Shown here: positions 1-5,576 of the stretch, one piece after another
Layout: every line of letters starts with the position of its first letter
Numbering within the stretch: the first letter of the stretch is position 1
NCBI GenBank assembly: GCA_017523185.1
Contig: JAFWXB010000260.1
Span: 1 to 6,749 of the forward strand
Source of the DNA: Lachnospiraceae bacterium
GTDB lineage: Bacteria; Bacillota_A; Clostridia; Lachnospirales; Lachnospiraceae
Reading direction: 5' to 3'
DNA: 6,749 bases
The notes under the pieces: model-generated
Seen by the model: the letters and a program-made list of their open reading frames with translations, nothing else
The model's database searches: none
Told to the model about the DNA's origin: nothing
Translations under genes and position numbers: made by a program

Positions 1-335
1 AAAAGTATCATTTTTAAATGATTATAATCAGGTATTTTATTCAATCGTGCTTCAAATGCTTTTTTACTTTCTGAAAATGTTTTTCCATTTTGTAAAGAAT
101 CAGATAATTTATTTTTTTTATTGTCGCTTGTATCTTTACTTTCCGGATTTGTATTATTTATGCGAGGAAAATCATCACAATATAGCACTTGTTTCCAATC
201 GTCCTCATAATCTACTGCTACAAGCATTGGAAAACACCGTTCTTCAATTTCTGTCGAATTACAAGCAGTTATTACCATTGCTATTACCAATATACTTGCA
301 TTTACTATTATTTTTTTTGATAATCTTCGTTTCAT
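1..335 (-). CDS. gerAC: GerAC-type germinant receptor lipoprotein (partial, 3' end beyond the window)
   Basis: This is the first 111 codons of an ORF that stays open to the left edge, so the C-terminal part is missing. The start is ATG at 335-333; an in-frame TAA two codons upstream rules out a longer start. The product begins with basic residues (MKRRLSKK), then a short hydrophobic segment and a lipobox-like ITAC with the lipidation cysteine at residue 25, so it should be a membrane-anchored lipoprotein. The mature start contains EIEERCFPMLVAVD, typical of the GerAC family. The stretch DYNHLKMIL at residues 103-111 also fits GerAC proteins of clostridia. The C subunit is the lipoprotein partner of GerAA and GerAB in the inner spore membrane and is needed for the response to nutrients. 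Residues 59-90 form a hydrophilic Asn/Ser/Lys/Asp-rich linker. It lies 31 bp after gerAB in the same operon, and its Shine-Dalgarno is weak (GAAAGAAG). The family call rests on the lipobox, these motifs and the A-B-C gene order. Confidence 0.88.
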   Translation of the reverse strand, partial: MKRRLSKKIIVNASILVIAMVITACNSTEIEERCFPMLVAVDYEDDWKQVLYCDDFPRINNTNPESKDTSDNKKNKLSDSLQNGKTFSESKKAFEARLNKIPDYNHLKMIL

Positions 336-366
336 TTTTTATCTTCTTTCTTCATAATTTTCTATA

Positions 367-1686
367 TTAATGTGAGTTTTCATTTGACTTTCCCCTTATC
401 AATAACAACGCAGGGCCAATTATCATAACCGGAACCGCAACATAACTGTAATAATCTAAAAATAACTGTACAAAACCATTACTTTCATTCATAGCATAAG
501 CAATTCCGTATACAAAAATTGCAGTTACTATAATTTGTCCAATTCGTTTCAAATCATTCTCTTTGGAATTATCCTCATTTACAGAAGTGTCATACTTTTT
601 TTCTGTTTTGGATGTATTTTGAACTTTGAAAATATCATTATTTGCAGATGAATTGCTTTTTTTTGTATCTTTTAACGCTTTTTTATCTATTAAAACATTA
701 TCACTTTCAGAATTTTCATTCTTTTTGTGTTTCGAAGTAGTATTATTTACAGATGGATTACATTTTCCCACATTTTTTAATTTTTTCATCATATCTGCTC
801 CATAATGCATATGGAAATTAATAAGTGCAAATAGTGTAAAAAACCATACAGCAAGCATTAACGCATCCATTCGTTTTAAGAAATTTCCTTTAAACTGTAC
901 GGTGCTCATAAGTGTTACAACAGGATAACGCATTTCGGACAAGGAATTTGTTCCAAAATTCCCCAAAAGTAATATATAACTTCCTAAAAAAATAATTGTA
1001 GAAATCAAAAGCGATTTTGTAACGGTTCGTATCATCTGTGTACCAAATTTTTTGCCTTTTTCTTCTTTTTTTCCCAATAAAAAAACAGAAAAAAATAATG
1101 GTGTTAAAAATAAAAAGACCAAATAACATCCTTCTAATAAATTTTTTGTAGGAGAAATAAAAAAAGTATCGATATATTCCATTTCAAAATCTTTGATTGT
1201 AAAAAGCATCATTGCTATATATGGAGCTAAAATTACCCAAAATAAAACTTCATATACTCTTGCCCTGCTTTCAATTCCACCACCTACTGCATATCCTGCT
1301 AAAACAACCGTTATCAATAAAATTAAGGCAAACGATTCCTCTTTTATCAATGTATGTTTCATCGCATTTCCAAAAACATATGCACAAAATCCTGCTGTAA
1401 AAATACTATGAAGACATACAAATCCAAAACTAAGATATTGTACTATTTTTCCATGCTGTTGTTGCAAAAATGTACCTGCATCTGTTTTCATTTTTCCCAA
1501 AAGAAAACCAAGATATCGCAAATACAAATATCCTGCAAACGAACCTAGCAAAATACAAAAAATCCCATCACACCCTGTTAATTTTGCTAAATAAGGGGGC
1601 AATAATAATGTCCCAATTCCAATTAAATCAAATATATACAAACGAAATGTCTGTCTATCTGATATCTTTCCATTATTTACAAACAT
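367..1686 (-). CDS. gerAB: GerAB-type spore germination permease with an extra cytoplasmic insert
   Basis: This is a 439-residue polytopic membrane protein of the GerAB family (APC superfamily), the subunit thought to bind the germinant within the receptor. About ten hydrophobic segments can be placed, near residues 13-31, 41-63, 82-108, 119-135, 143-163, 184-205, 225-242, 273-292, 383-400 and 412-430. TM1 contains GIGTLLLPPYLA, the glycine/proline-rich broken helix typical of the family. Lysine-rich loops after TM2 and TM6 support a cytoplasmic N-terminus. GerAB proteins are usually about 365 residues; the excess here is accounted for by a hydrophilic Asn/Ser/Lys/Asp-rich stretch at about 303-380 between TM8 and TM9, predicted cytoplasmic. 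The ATG lies 12 bp after the gerAA stop behind a weak purine-rich ribosome binding site, so translation may be coupled to gerAA. gerAC follows 31 bp later. The frame is intact on both sides of the insert, so this is a complete gene. The family call is firm; the germinant cannot be told from sequence. Confidence 0.93.
   Translation of the reverse strand: MFVNNGKISDRQTFRLYIFDLIGIGTLLLPPYLAKLTGCDGIFCILLGSFAGYLYLRYLGFLLGKMKTDAGTFLQQQHGKIVQYLSFGFVCLHSIFTAGFCAYVFGNAMKHTLIKEESFALILLITVVLAGYAVGGGIESRARVYEVLFWVILAPYIAMMLFTIKDFEMEYIDTFFISPTKNLLEGCYLVFLFLTPLFFSVFLLGKKEEKGKKFGTQMIRTVTKSLLISTIIFLGSYILLLGNFGTNSLSEMRYPVVTLMSTVQFKGNFLKRMDALMLAVWFFTLFALINFHMHYGADMMKKLKNVGKCNPSVNNTTSKHKKNENSESDNVLIDKKALKDTKKSNSSANNDIFKVQNTSKTEKKYDTSVNEDNSKENDLKRIGQIIVTAIFVYGIAYAMNESNGFVQLFLDYYSYVAVPVMIIGPALLLIRGKSNENSH
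562..765 (-). repeat. Three degenerate repeat units in the gerAB insert
   Basis: Three in-frame, related 36-bp units lie in the hydrophilic insert of gerAB at 730-765, 625-660 and 562-597. They encode KCNPSVNNTTSK, KSNSSANNDIFK and KYDTSVNEDNSK. The shared DNA core reads roughly TCTGTAAATAAT. The units are separated by Lys/Glu/Asn-rich spacers of 69 and 27 bp, both multiples of three, so the reading frame is kept. This suggests the insert grew by internal duplication and then diverged. The similarity was aligned by eye. Low complexity makes chance resemblance a real alternative. Confidence 0.5.
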
Positions 1687-1698
1687 ATTTTTCTTCTT

Positions 1699-3192
1699 TT
1701 ATTCTTTCTTTTTTAATTTTGTTCTTTCATACCGATTTGCATAAATTGGTCGTTTCCAAAGTAATCGCAATGGAAAACGCACAATAGCATCTTTTTCATC
1801 TTCATATCCATTTAATTGCGGTCCAACATATGGTGTCAAATATGGTGTATCAAAACTTGTCAATCTCGCAAGATGAATTAAAATTGCAAAAATCCCTACA
1901 AGAAAACCAAAATATCCAAGCCATGCTGATAACACAATAATAAAAAATTTTAAAATACGAAATGAAAATGCAAATTCTTCATTTGGAATTGCAAATGAAC
2001 ATAATGCTGTAAATGCTACTACAATAACTACAATCGGACTTACCAAATTTGCTTCTACTGCTGATTGTCCAATAATCAATCCACCAACAATTCCAATTGT
2101 ATTTCCCATAGCCCCTGGAAGACGTACTCCGGCTTCACGCAACAACTCAAATGACAATTCCATTAAAATAACTTCTAATGCTGCTGGAAAAGGAACGCCA
2201 CTTCTCGCTTGCCAAAAAGATAATAACAAAGGTGTTGGCAAAATTTGTGTATGAAAATTTGTCATTGCAAGATAAAGTCCCGGAAGTGTCAATGAAAAAA
2301 ATGCTGATACATATCGCAATATTCTCGCAAAAGTTGCCATTTGAAATCGATTATAATAATCATCTGTTGTTTTCAAAAATGAATTAATATCGGTTGGAAG
2401 TAATAAAACCATTGGCGAATTGTCTACAATTACAACAACTTTTCCTTCTAAGACAGACATTGCAGCCCTATCCGGTCTTCTCGTCGATTGAAATTGTGGA
2501 AACGGTGAATACCATTTTTCTTCTGCAAGCTGTTCCATCACACCACTATCTAATACTCCATCTATTTCATATGCTGTTAATCGTTTATGTGTTTCCTCAA
2601 TAAGTGCAGGGTCTGCCAAATCTTCAATATAAACAAGTGCTACATTGGTATGTGAACGAATCCCCATTTGAAATTCCTTTACTTTCAGTCTTGTACTTCG
2701 GATTCGTTTTCGAATAAGTGCTGTATTGGCTTTTTCTGACTCCGTAAAGCTTTCATTTGAGCCTCTAACAACCTTTTCTGTATCTGACTCATTTACTCCC
2801 ATCCACGGATAGCCTTGGTCTTTAATTTTTAATGCTCCTGCAAATCCATCTACAAACAATATCGCATCTCCTGCCAAAAGACCTTTTGCAGCATCTTCAA
2901 TCGTTTGAAAAGGGGTCACATCAGAAAGACCAAATGCATTCGCATTCAAAGCCTGATTTACTTCATTTTCCGGTAATGTTTGTAAATACGCAATCAATCC
3001 CCCTAATGCAGAACGTTCTAATGCCATATTTCCAACATTTACTTCTATATAAACAAGAAAACATAAAATCGTGCGATTTCTTCCTATCGTCATCCACCGA
3101 AATTTCACATCATCACAGCCTGAAAATGTATTTTTAAAGGCTTTTTCATTTTCCTTAATATCTGTTGTAATTGGCTGTTTTTTATTACTCAT
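1699..3192 (-). CDS. gerAA: GerAA-type spore germination protein
   Basis: This is a full-length, 497-residue A subunit of a GerA-family germinant receptor, a membrane protein of the inner spore membrane. GerAA oligomers are thought to form the ion channel that opens on nutrient binding. The N-terminal soluble domain (about 1-285) carries family signatures: RGSNESF at 143-149, a charged segment IRKRIRSTRLKV at 160-171, DSGVMEQLAEE at 215-225, and FPQFQSTRRPDRAA at 231-244. LLLPTDINSFLKTTDDYYNR follows at 263-282. The C-terminal half holds hydrophobic segments near 290-310, 360-377, 383-401 and 411-440, with the conserved ELLREAGVRLPGAMG at 349-363 and IPNEEFAFSFRILKF at 402-416. The C-tail is basic (KLKKKE), as is common in the family. 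The ATG at 3192 sits just after GGAGGGAG, a strong ribosome binding site. It is the first gene of the operon and is followed after 12 bp by gerAB. Such operons are normally expressed in the forespore under sigma-G. Confidence 0.97.
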   Translation of the reverse strand: MSNKKQPITTDIKENEKAFKNTFSGCDDVKFRWMTIGRNRTILCFLVYIEVNVGNMALERSALGGLIAYLQTLPENEVNQALNANAFGLSDVTPFQTIEDAAKGLLAGDAILFVDGFAGALKIKDQGYPWMGVNESDTEKVVRGSNESFTESEKANTALIRKRIRSTRLKVKEFQMGIRSHTNVALVYIEDLADPALIEETHKRLTAYEIDGVLDSGVMEQLAEEKWYSPFPQFQSTRRPDRAAMSVLEGKVVVIVDNSPMVLLLPTDINSFLKTTDDYYNRFQMATFARILRYVSAFFSLTLPGLYLAMTNFHTQILPTPLLLSFWQARSGVPFPAALEVILMELSFELLREAGVRLPGAMGNTIGIVGGLIIGQSAVEANLVSPIVVIVVAFTALCSFAIPNEEFAFSFRILKFFIIVLSAWLGYFGFLVGIFAILIHLARLTSFDTPYLTPYVGPQLNGYEDEKDAIVRFPLRLLWKRPIYANRYERTKLKKKE

Positions 3193-3195
3193 ACT

Positions 3196-3201
3196 CCCTC
3201 C
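3196..3201 (-). promoter_or_regulatory. Ribosome binding site of gerAA
   Basis: GGAGGG on the minus strand ends 3 bases before the ATG at 3192. The spacing is short but the match to the anti-Shine-Dalgarno is strong. It contrasts with the weak sites of gerAB and gerAC and fixes the gerAA start. Confidence 0.7.
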
Positions 3202-3252
3202 AGAATAAACAAATTAAACTTATTTCTCATTAGTTAAAGAACATAAGTTCGA

Positions 3253-3282
3253 TAATTATAATTTTTCCATAAAAATAATACA
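3253..3282 (-). promoter_or_regulatory. Candidate promoter of the gerA operon
   Basis: On the minus strand TGTATT (3282-3277) is followed after 16 bases by TATAATTA (3260-3253), ending 60 bp before the gerAA start. The -35 part resembles the sigma-G/sigma-F pattern (TGHATR). The -10 part resembles both the forespore CATAATTA form and a sigma-A TATAAT; the sigma-A -35 at 17 bp would be poor. Forespore sigma-G control is expected for this operon family. The surrounding DNA is so AT-rich that a chance match is possible. Confidence 0.3.
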
Positions 3283-3395
3283 TGATTATCTCAAAAACAC
3301 TTAATTATTTGATTTTTTTAGAAAATCTCCCATCTTTATTTTCTTTTACTTATTTGTCGAACTCACGTTGAATACAAAAAAATATATTTTCCAAC

Positions 3396-3441
3396 AAAAA
3401 AAGAACACCCTAAAAGATAGATTGTCTTTTAAGATGTTCTT
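3396..3441 (-). terminator. Intrinsic terminator after the GntR-family gene
   Basis: A 17-base stem (3425-3441 with 3401-3417, loop of 7) is followed on the minus strand by a run of seven T, of which the last two stem bases form part (3402-3396). Read on the minus strand the two imperfect positions become G-U wobbles, whereas on the plus strand they would be C-A mismatches. The structure is therefore built for minus-strand transcription. It begins 35 bp past the stop of the GntR-family gene and separates the ispE-regulator unit from the gerA operon. Confidence 0.9.
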
Positions 3442-3475
3442 ATTATGCGTATTCTTATTTCTTTTATTCCATTTT

Positions 3476-4150
3476 TTAGTCTTGTTTTATAATAACTTCT
3501 TTCATAGCATTTGCTTGATTTTCTACATGCACATGAATGGAGTCTAACGCCATTTTTTGATTTCGTTCTACTAATGATTGATAAATATTATCGTGTTCTT
3601 TAATTAAAGTTGGATATATTTCTGTATCCTTTAAATATTCGATACGATAACGATAAATTTGTTCACGAAGATTATTTAACATATTTACCAATTTTGGATT
3701 TTCTGTAGCTTCATAAATAACATCATGAAATTTTACATCAGCTTCTGCAATCAATTTTACATTTCCTGACTTTAAACTAAGTTCAAAATCTTGTTTACAT
3801 TCTTTTAAACGAACCAATTGCTCTTCCGTAATACGGTTGCACGCTACTTGCGATGCCAGTTCATCTAATGCACCACGAATCTCAAGTACATTTTCCATGT
3901 CTTTCAATGTCATTTTGGCTACTTCTGCACCTTTACGCGGCATCGTAACTGCCAGACCTTCTTGTTCCAGCATACGAATGGCTTCACGAATTGGCGTACG
4001 ACTTACTCCAAGCTTTGATGCAAGCTGGAGTTCCATTAAACGCTCACCCGGTTTTAATTCACCTTTTAAAATTGCCTCACGCAGTGTATTAAATACGACA
4101 TCCCGCAGCGGCAGATAAGCGTTCATGTTGAGTTTTAAATCATCTGTCAT
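3476..4150 (-). CDS. GntR/FadR-family transcriptional regulator with FCD domain
   Basis: This is a 224-residue DNA-binding regulator of the FadR subfamily of GntR proteins. The N-terminal winged helix (about 12-77) contains the recognition segment SRTPIREAIRMLEQEGL at 50-66, preceded by LREAILKGELKPGERL, the standard GntR entry motif. Residues 84-215 form an all-helical FCD domain. The four metal/ligand positions of metal-binding FCD proteins can be placed as D138, H142 (DVKFH), H186 (KEHDNI) and H208, with the family's usual spacing of 22 between the last two histidines. That predicts a bound divalent metal and a small carboxylate-type effector, whose identity cannot be read from sequence. 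The ATG at 4150 is preceded by AGGAG at good spacing. The gene lies 36 bp after ispE with no promoter seen between them, so it should share the ispE transcript and end at the hairpin at 3396-3441. Operator-like palindromes of the type bound by B. subtilis GntR lie at the ispE start and inside ispE, which suggests autoregulation. Confidence 0.93.
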   Translation of the reverse strand: MTDDLKLNMNAYLPLRDVVFNTLREAILKGELKPGERLMELQLASKLGVSRTPIREAIRMLEQEGLAVTMPRKGAEVAKMTLKDMENVLEIRGALDELASQVACNRITEEQLVRLKECKQDFELSLKSGNVKLIAEADVKFHDVIYEATENPKLVNMLNNLREQIYRYRIEYLKDTEIYPTLIKEHDNIYQSLVERNQKMALDSIHVHVENQANAMKEVIIKQD

Positions 4151-4186
4151 TCTATTTCTCCTATACTCTTTTATATTTTTTCCGCT

Positions 4187-5062
4187 CTAACTTCTGCGGT
4201 TGTTGTAAATAGTTGTAAGATACACTTGCTTTGCAAGGCCCGATTCTAACATATCATCATATGCTTTTTTTGCAGTTTCTTCATCTGCAAAAAGACCAAA
4301 TACAGTTGGACCACTTCCACTCATCATGGAATTAATTGCTCCTGATTGTAACATTTGTTGCACAATTTCTGCAATAATCGGATAATGTGGAATCGTAACA
4401 GTTTCAAGCACATTTCCCATATGACTTGCAACTGCATATAAATCTTTATTCTTAATATCTGTAACAAGCTGATTAATATTCGGATGTATCATATTTTCAT
4501 CTAATTTTAAATTTTCATATACAAATTTTGTAGACACGGAAATCTGTGGTTTTGCAATTAATACCGGACATTTTACCATTGGAGGCAACTGTGTTAATTC
4601 TTCTCCAATTCCTTCTGCTAACGCAGTTCCACGCATCAAACAATATGGAACATCTGCCCCAATTTTTACACCACGTTCCATAAGTTCCTTTTGAGAAAGT
4701 CCCAAATCAAAAATACGATTCATACCATATAACATTGCTGCTGCATCGGAACTTCCACCAGCCATACCTGCTGCAACCGGAATTCTTTTCACTAAATCCA
4801 CCGAAACGCCTTCTTTTATATCAAACTCGTCCATCAATAATTTCCCTGCCTTGTATACAAGGTTACTTTCGTTTGTCGGAACATAAGAAAGGTTGGACTT
4901 AATTACAATTCCAGGTTCATGTGTTTTTATAATATCAAGTTTGTCATATAAGTGAATTGTCTGCATAATCATACGAACTTCATGGTATCCATCCGAACGT
5001 TTTCTCACAACATCCAATCCGAGATTTATTTTTGCTAATGCCTTTAATGTAATTTGTTCCAT
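4187..5062 (-). CDS. ispE: 4-diphosphocytidyl-2-C-methyl-D-erythritol kinase (IspE)
   Basis: IspE is a cytoplasmic GHMP kinase that phosphorylates CDP-methylerythritol with ATP, the fourth step of the MEP isoprenoid pathway. With the start used here the protein has 291 residues, normal for the family. The N-terminal motif KALAKINLGLDV contains the active-site lysine K11. The ATP-binding glycine-rich loop PVAAGMAGGSSDAAA is at 95-109, the catalytic aspartate is D137 in GADVPYC, and the C-terminal GHMP motif MSGSGPTVFGLF is at 247-258. A TTG at 5089 in the same frame would add nine residues. I reject it because ATG 5062 has AAAGGGG seven bases upstream, the added residues fall before the conserved N-terminus, and 5089 lies inside the predicted operator at about the transcription start. 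The gene heads a two-gene unit with the GntR-family regulator 36 bp downstream. A second operator-like palindrome lies within the coding sequence at codons 68-71. Confidence 0.97.
   Translation of the reverse strand: MEQITLKALAKINLGLDVVRKRSDGYHEVRMIMQTIHLYDKLDIIKTHEPGIVIKSNLSYVPTNESNLVYKAGKLLMDEFDIKEGVSVDLVKRIPVAAGMAGGSSDAAAMLYGMNRIFDLGLSQKELMERGVKIGADVPYCLMRGTALAEGIGEELTQLPPMVKCPVLIAKPQISVSTKFVYENLKLDENMIHPNINQLVTDIKNKDLYAVASHMGNVLETVTIPHYPIIAEIVQQMLQSGAINSMMSGSGPTVFGLFADEETAKKAYDDMLESGLAKQVYLTTIYNNRRS
4850..4861. promoter_or_regulatory. Intragenic GntR-box-like palindrome in ispE
   Basis: CTTGTATACAAG is a perfect palindrome, extended by one pair to CCTTGTATACAAGG (4849-4862). It is identical to the 12-mer at the ispE start, and the two centres are 229 bp apart. 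It encodes Leu-Val-Tyr-Lys in ispE (CTT GTA TAC AAG). At about 30% GC I roughly estimate well under 0.01 chance occurrences of this 12-mer in a window of this size. It may be an auxiliary operator. The alternative is that codon choice produced it by accident. Confidence 0.5.
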
Positions 5063-5069
5063 AATTTTT

Positions 5070-5076
5070 CCCCTTT
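5070..5076 (-). promoter_or_regulatory. Ribosome binding site deciding the ispE start
   Basis: AAAGGGG on the minus strand lies seven bases before ATG 5062. It supports that start over the in-frame TTG at 5089, which lies upstream of the site. Confidence 0.75.
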
Positions 5077-5078
5077 CA

Positions 5079-5090
5079 CTTGTATACAAG
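5079..5090. promoter_or_regulatory. GntR-type operator at the ispE transcription start
   Basis: CTTGTATACAAG is a perfect 12-bp palindrome beginning four bases after the predicted -10 hexamer of ispE, so it covers the expected +1. It equals the central 12 bases of the operator I recall for B. subtilis GntR (ATACTTGTATACAAGTAT). A regulator of the same subfamily is encoded by the second gene of this unit. Binding here would block initiation. That the downstream gene product is the binder is inferred from proximity and operator type. Confidence 0.72.
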
Positions 5091-5094
5091 ATAC

Positions 5095-5122
5095 ATTATA
5101 CATCTATTTTCAAAAAAATCAA
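5095..5122 (-). promoter_or_regulatory. Sigma-A-type promoter of ispE and the regulator gene
   Basis: On the minus strand TTGATT (5122-5117) is followed after 16 bases by a perfect TATAAT (5100-5095). Transcription would start near 5088, inside the palindrome at 5079-5090. The mRNA leader would be about 26 bases and include the AAAGGGG ribosome binding site. The placement just upstream of the operator makes the assignment more credible than sequence match alone in such AT-rich DNA. Confidence 0.72.
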
Positions 5123-5299
5123 TGAGGTACTTCACAAAATACAATTTTTATCCGATAATATAATTAGAAAACAATTCGTATGATTAAAATATTTTATAAT
5201 ATATATAATATTATTATTTTTTTACACTATTTATATTTATTGTTAAAATATTATATACAATTTGATTCAACAAATGAGCACATGATTATTTTCATTATA

Positions 5300-5328
5300 T
5301 TGTAAAATGGATACCTATATGGTATGAT
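5300..5328 (+). promoter_or_regulatory. Candidate promoter for the 5577 gene, with a dyad in its spacer
   Basis: TTGTAA (5300-5305), a 17-base spacer, then TATGAT (5323-5328) fit a sigma-A promoter on the plus strand. The inverted repeat ATACC-TATAT-GGTAT (5311-5325) lies between the two hexamers and overlaps the -10, where a repressor or activator could act. Transcription from here would give a leader of about 240 nt. The AT-rich background limits confidence. Confidence 0.35.
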
Positions 5329-5424
5329 TTGATTTATGATATAAAATAATTTTTAGATATTCTATTGGGTTGTTATATTATAGATAATAAAAATAATATT
5401 TTGTGATAAAAATCCTCTTATAAT

Positions 5425-5432
5425 ATGTATAC
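5425..5432. promoter_or_regulatory. Weak third TGTATACA site
   Basis: TGTATACA is the core of the two CTTGTATACAAG palindromes, here flanked as TATGTATACAAT, which matches 9 of 12 positions. It directly follows a TATAAT at 5419-5424, but I see no acceptable -35 hexamer 16-18 bp upstream. It could let the regulator act on the divergent gene. An eight-base match is not improbable by chance in DNA this rich in A/T. Confidence 0.25.
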
Positions 5433-5533
5433 AATATTCTGAACATATTCGCAACTATCATAAAAAATATATTTAAAATAAAATATATCCAATAAATCAA
5501 ATAAATAAATTTTTTATTTCAACTTTATAAAAT

Positions 5534-5548
5534 AATAGCTGAGCTATT
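5534..5548 (+). repeat. Short inverted repeat ahead of the 5577 ribosome binding site
   Basis: AATAGCTGAGCTATT is a perfect dyad about G5541. As RNA it could form a 6-bp stem with a TGA loop, ending 15 bases before the Shine-Dalgarno. It may be a leader hairpin that protects the transcript or tunes translation, or a protein-binding dyad. The function is not shown by sequence. Confidence 0.35.
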
Positions 5549-5563
5549 TTAAATATTTTTTCC

Positions 5564-5571
5564 AAGGAGGG
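5564..5571 (+). promoter_or_regulatory. Strong ribosome binding site of the 5577 gene
   Basis: AAGGAGGG ends five bases before ATG 5577. It is the best Shine-Dalgarno in the window and fixes the start. It suggests high translation of this protein. Confidence 0.85.
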
Positions 5572-5576
5572 ATTTT

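Larger units (their letters stand above)
5123..5576. other. Very AT-rich divergent intergenic region with no gene seen
   Basis: About 450 bp separate the ispE promoter from the plus-strand gene at 5577. I see no coding potential on either strand: stops are dense in all frames and no ORF has a credible ribosome binding site until 5577. The stretch 5183-5260 is nearly pure A/T with nested TATA/ATAT dyads and two copies of TTAAAATATT. The region also holds the candidate promoter, dyads and TGTATACA site listed separately. It probably carries the promoter and a long 5' leader of the 5577 gene. Confidence 0.6.

Noticed and set aside
47..370. Plus-strand ORF of 107 codons rich in Phe/Leu
   Set aside because: It is the antisense shadow of gerAC, has no ribosome binding site, and its composition is what AT-rich antisense DNA gives.
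514..521. GTATACAA inside gerAB as another regulator site
   Set aside because: It lacks the symmetric half and lies deep in a coding sequence with no other supporting signal.
3837..4118. Plus-strand ORF of 93 codons opposite the regulator gene
   Set aside because: It lies fully inside the GntR-family gene on the other strand, lacks a ribosome binding site and shows no family motif.
4182..4199. CCGC...GCGG pairing at the ispE end as a terminator
   Set aside because: The stem is only four pairs with a long loop and is followed by A rather than T on the minus strand; the regulator gene would then lack a promoter.
5063..5089. TTG at 5089 as the ispE start, adding nine residues
   Set aside because: The extra residues precede the conserved IspE N-terminus, the codon falls in the operator at the predicted transcription start, and ATG 5062 has a well-placed AAAGGGG.
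5151..5158. TCCGATAA as a flagellar sigma factor (sigma-D/28) -10 element on the plus strand
   Set aside because: No TAAA-like -35 is found about 15 bp upstream (the position reads TCAC), and the site is over 400 bp from the next gene.
5183..5260. A/T block as a replication origin or plasmid iteron region
   Set aside because: No DnaA boxes, iterons or replication gene are visible; long A/T stretches are common in intergenic DNA of such genomes.
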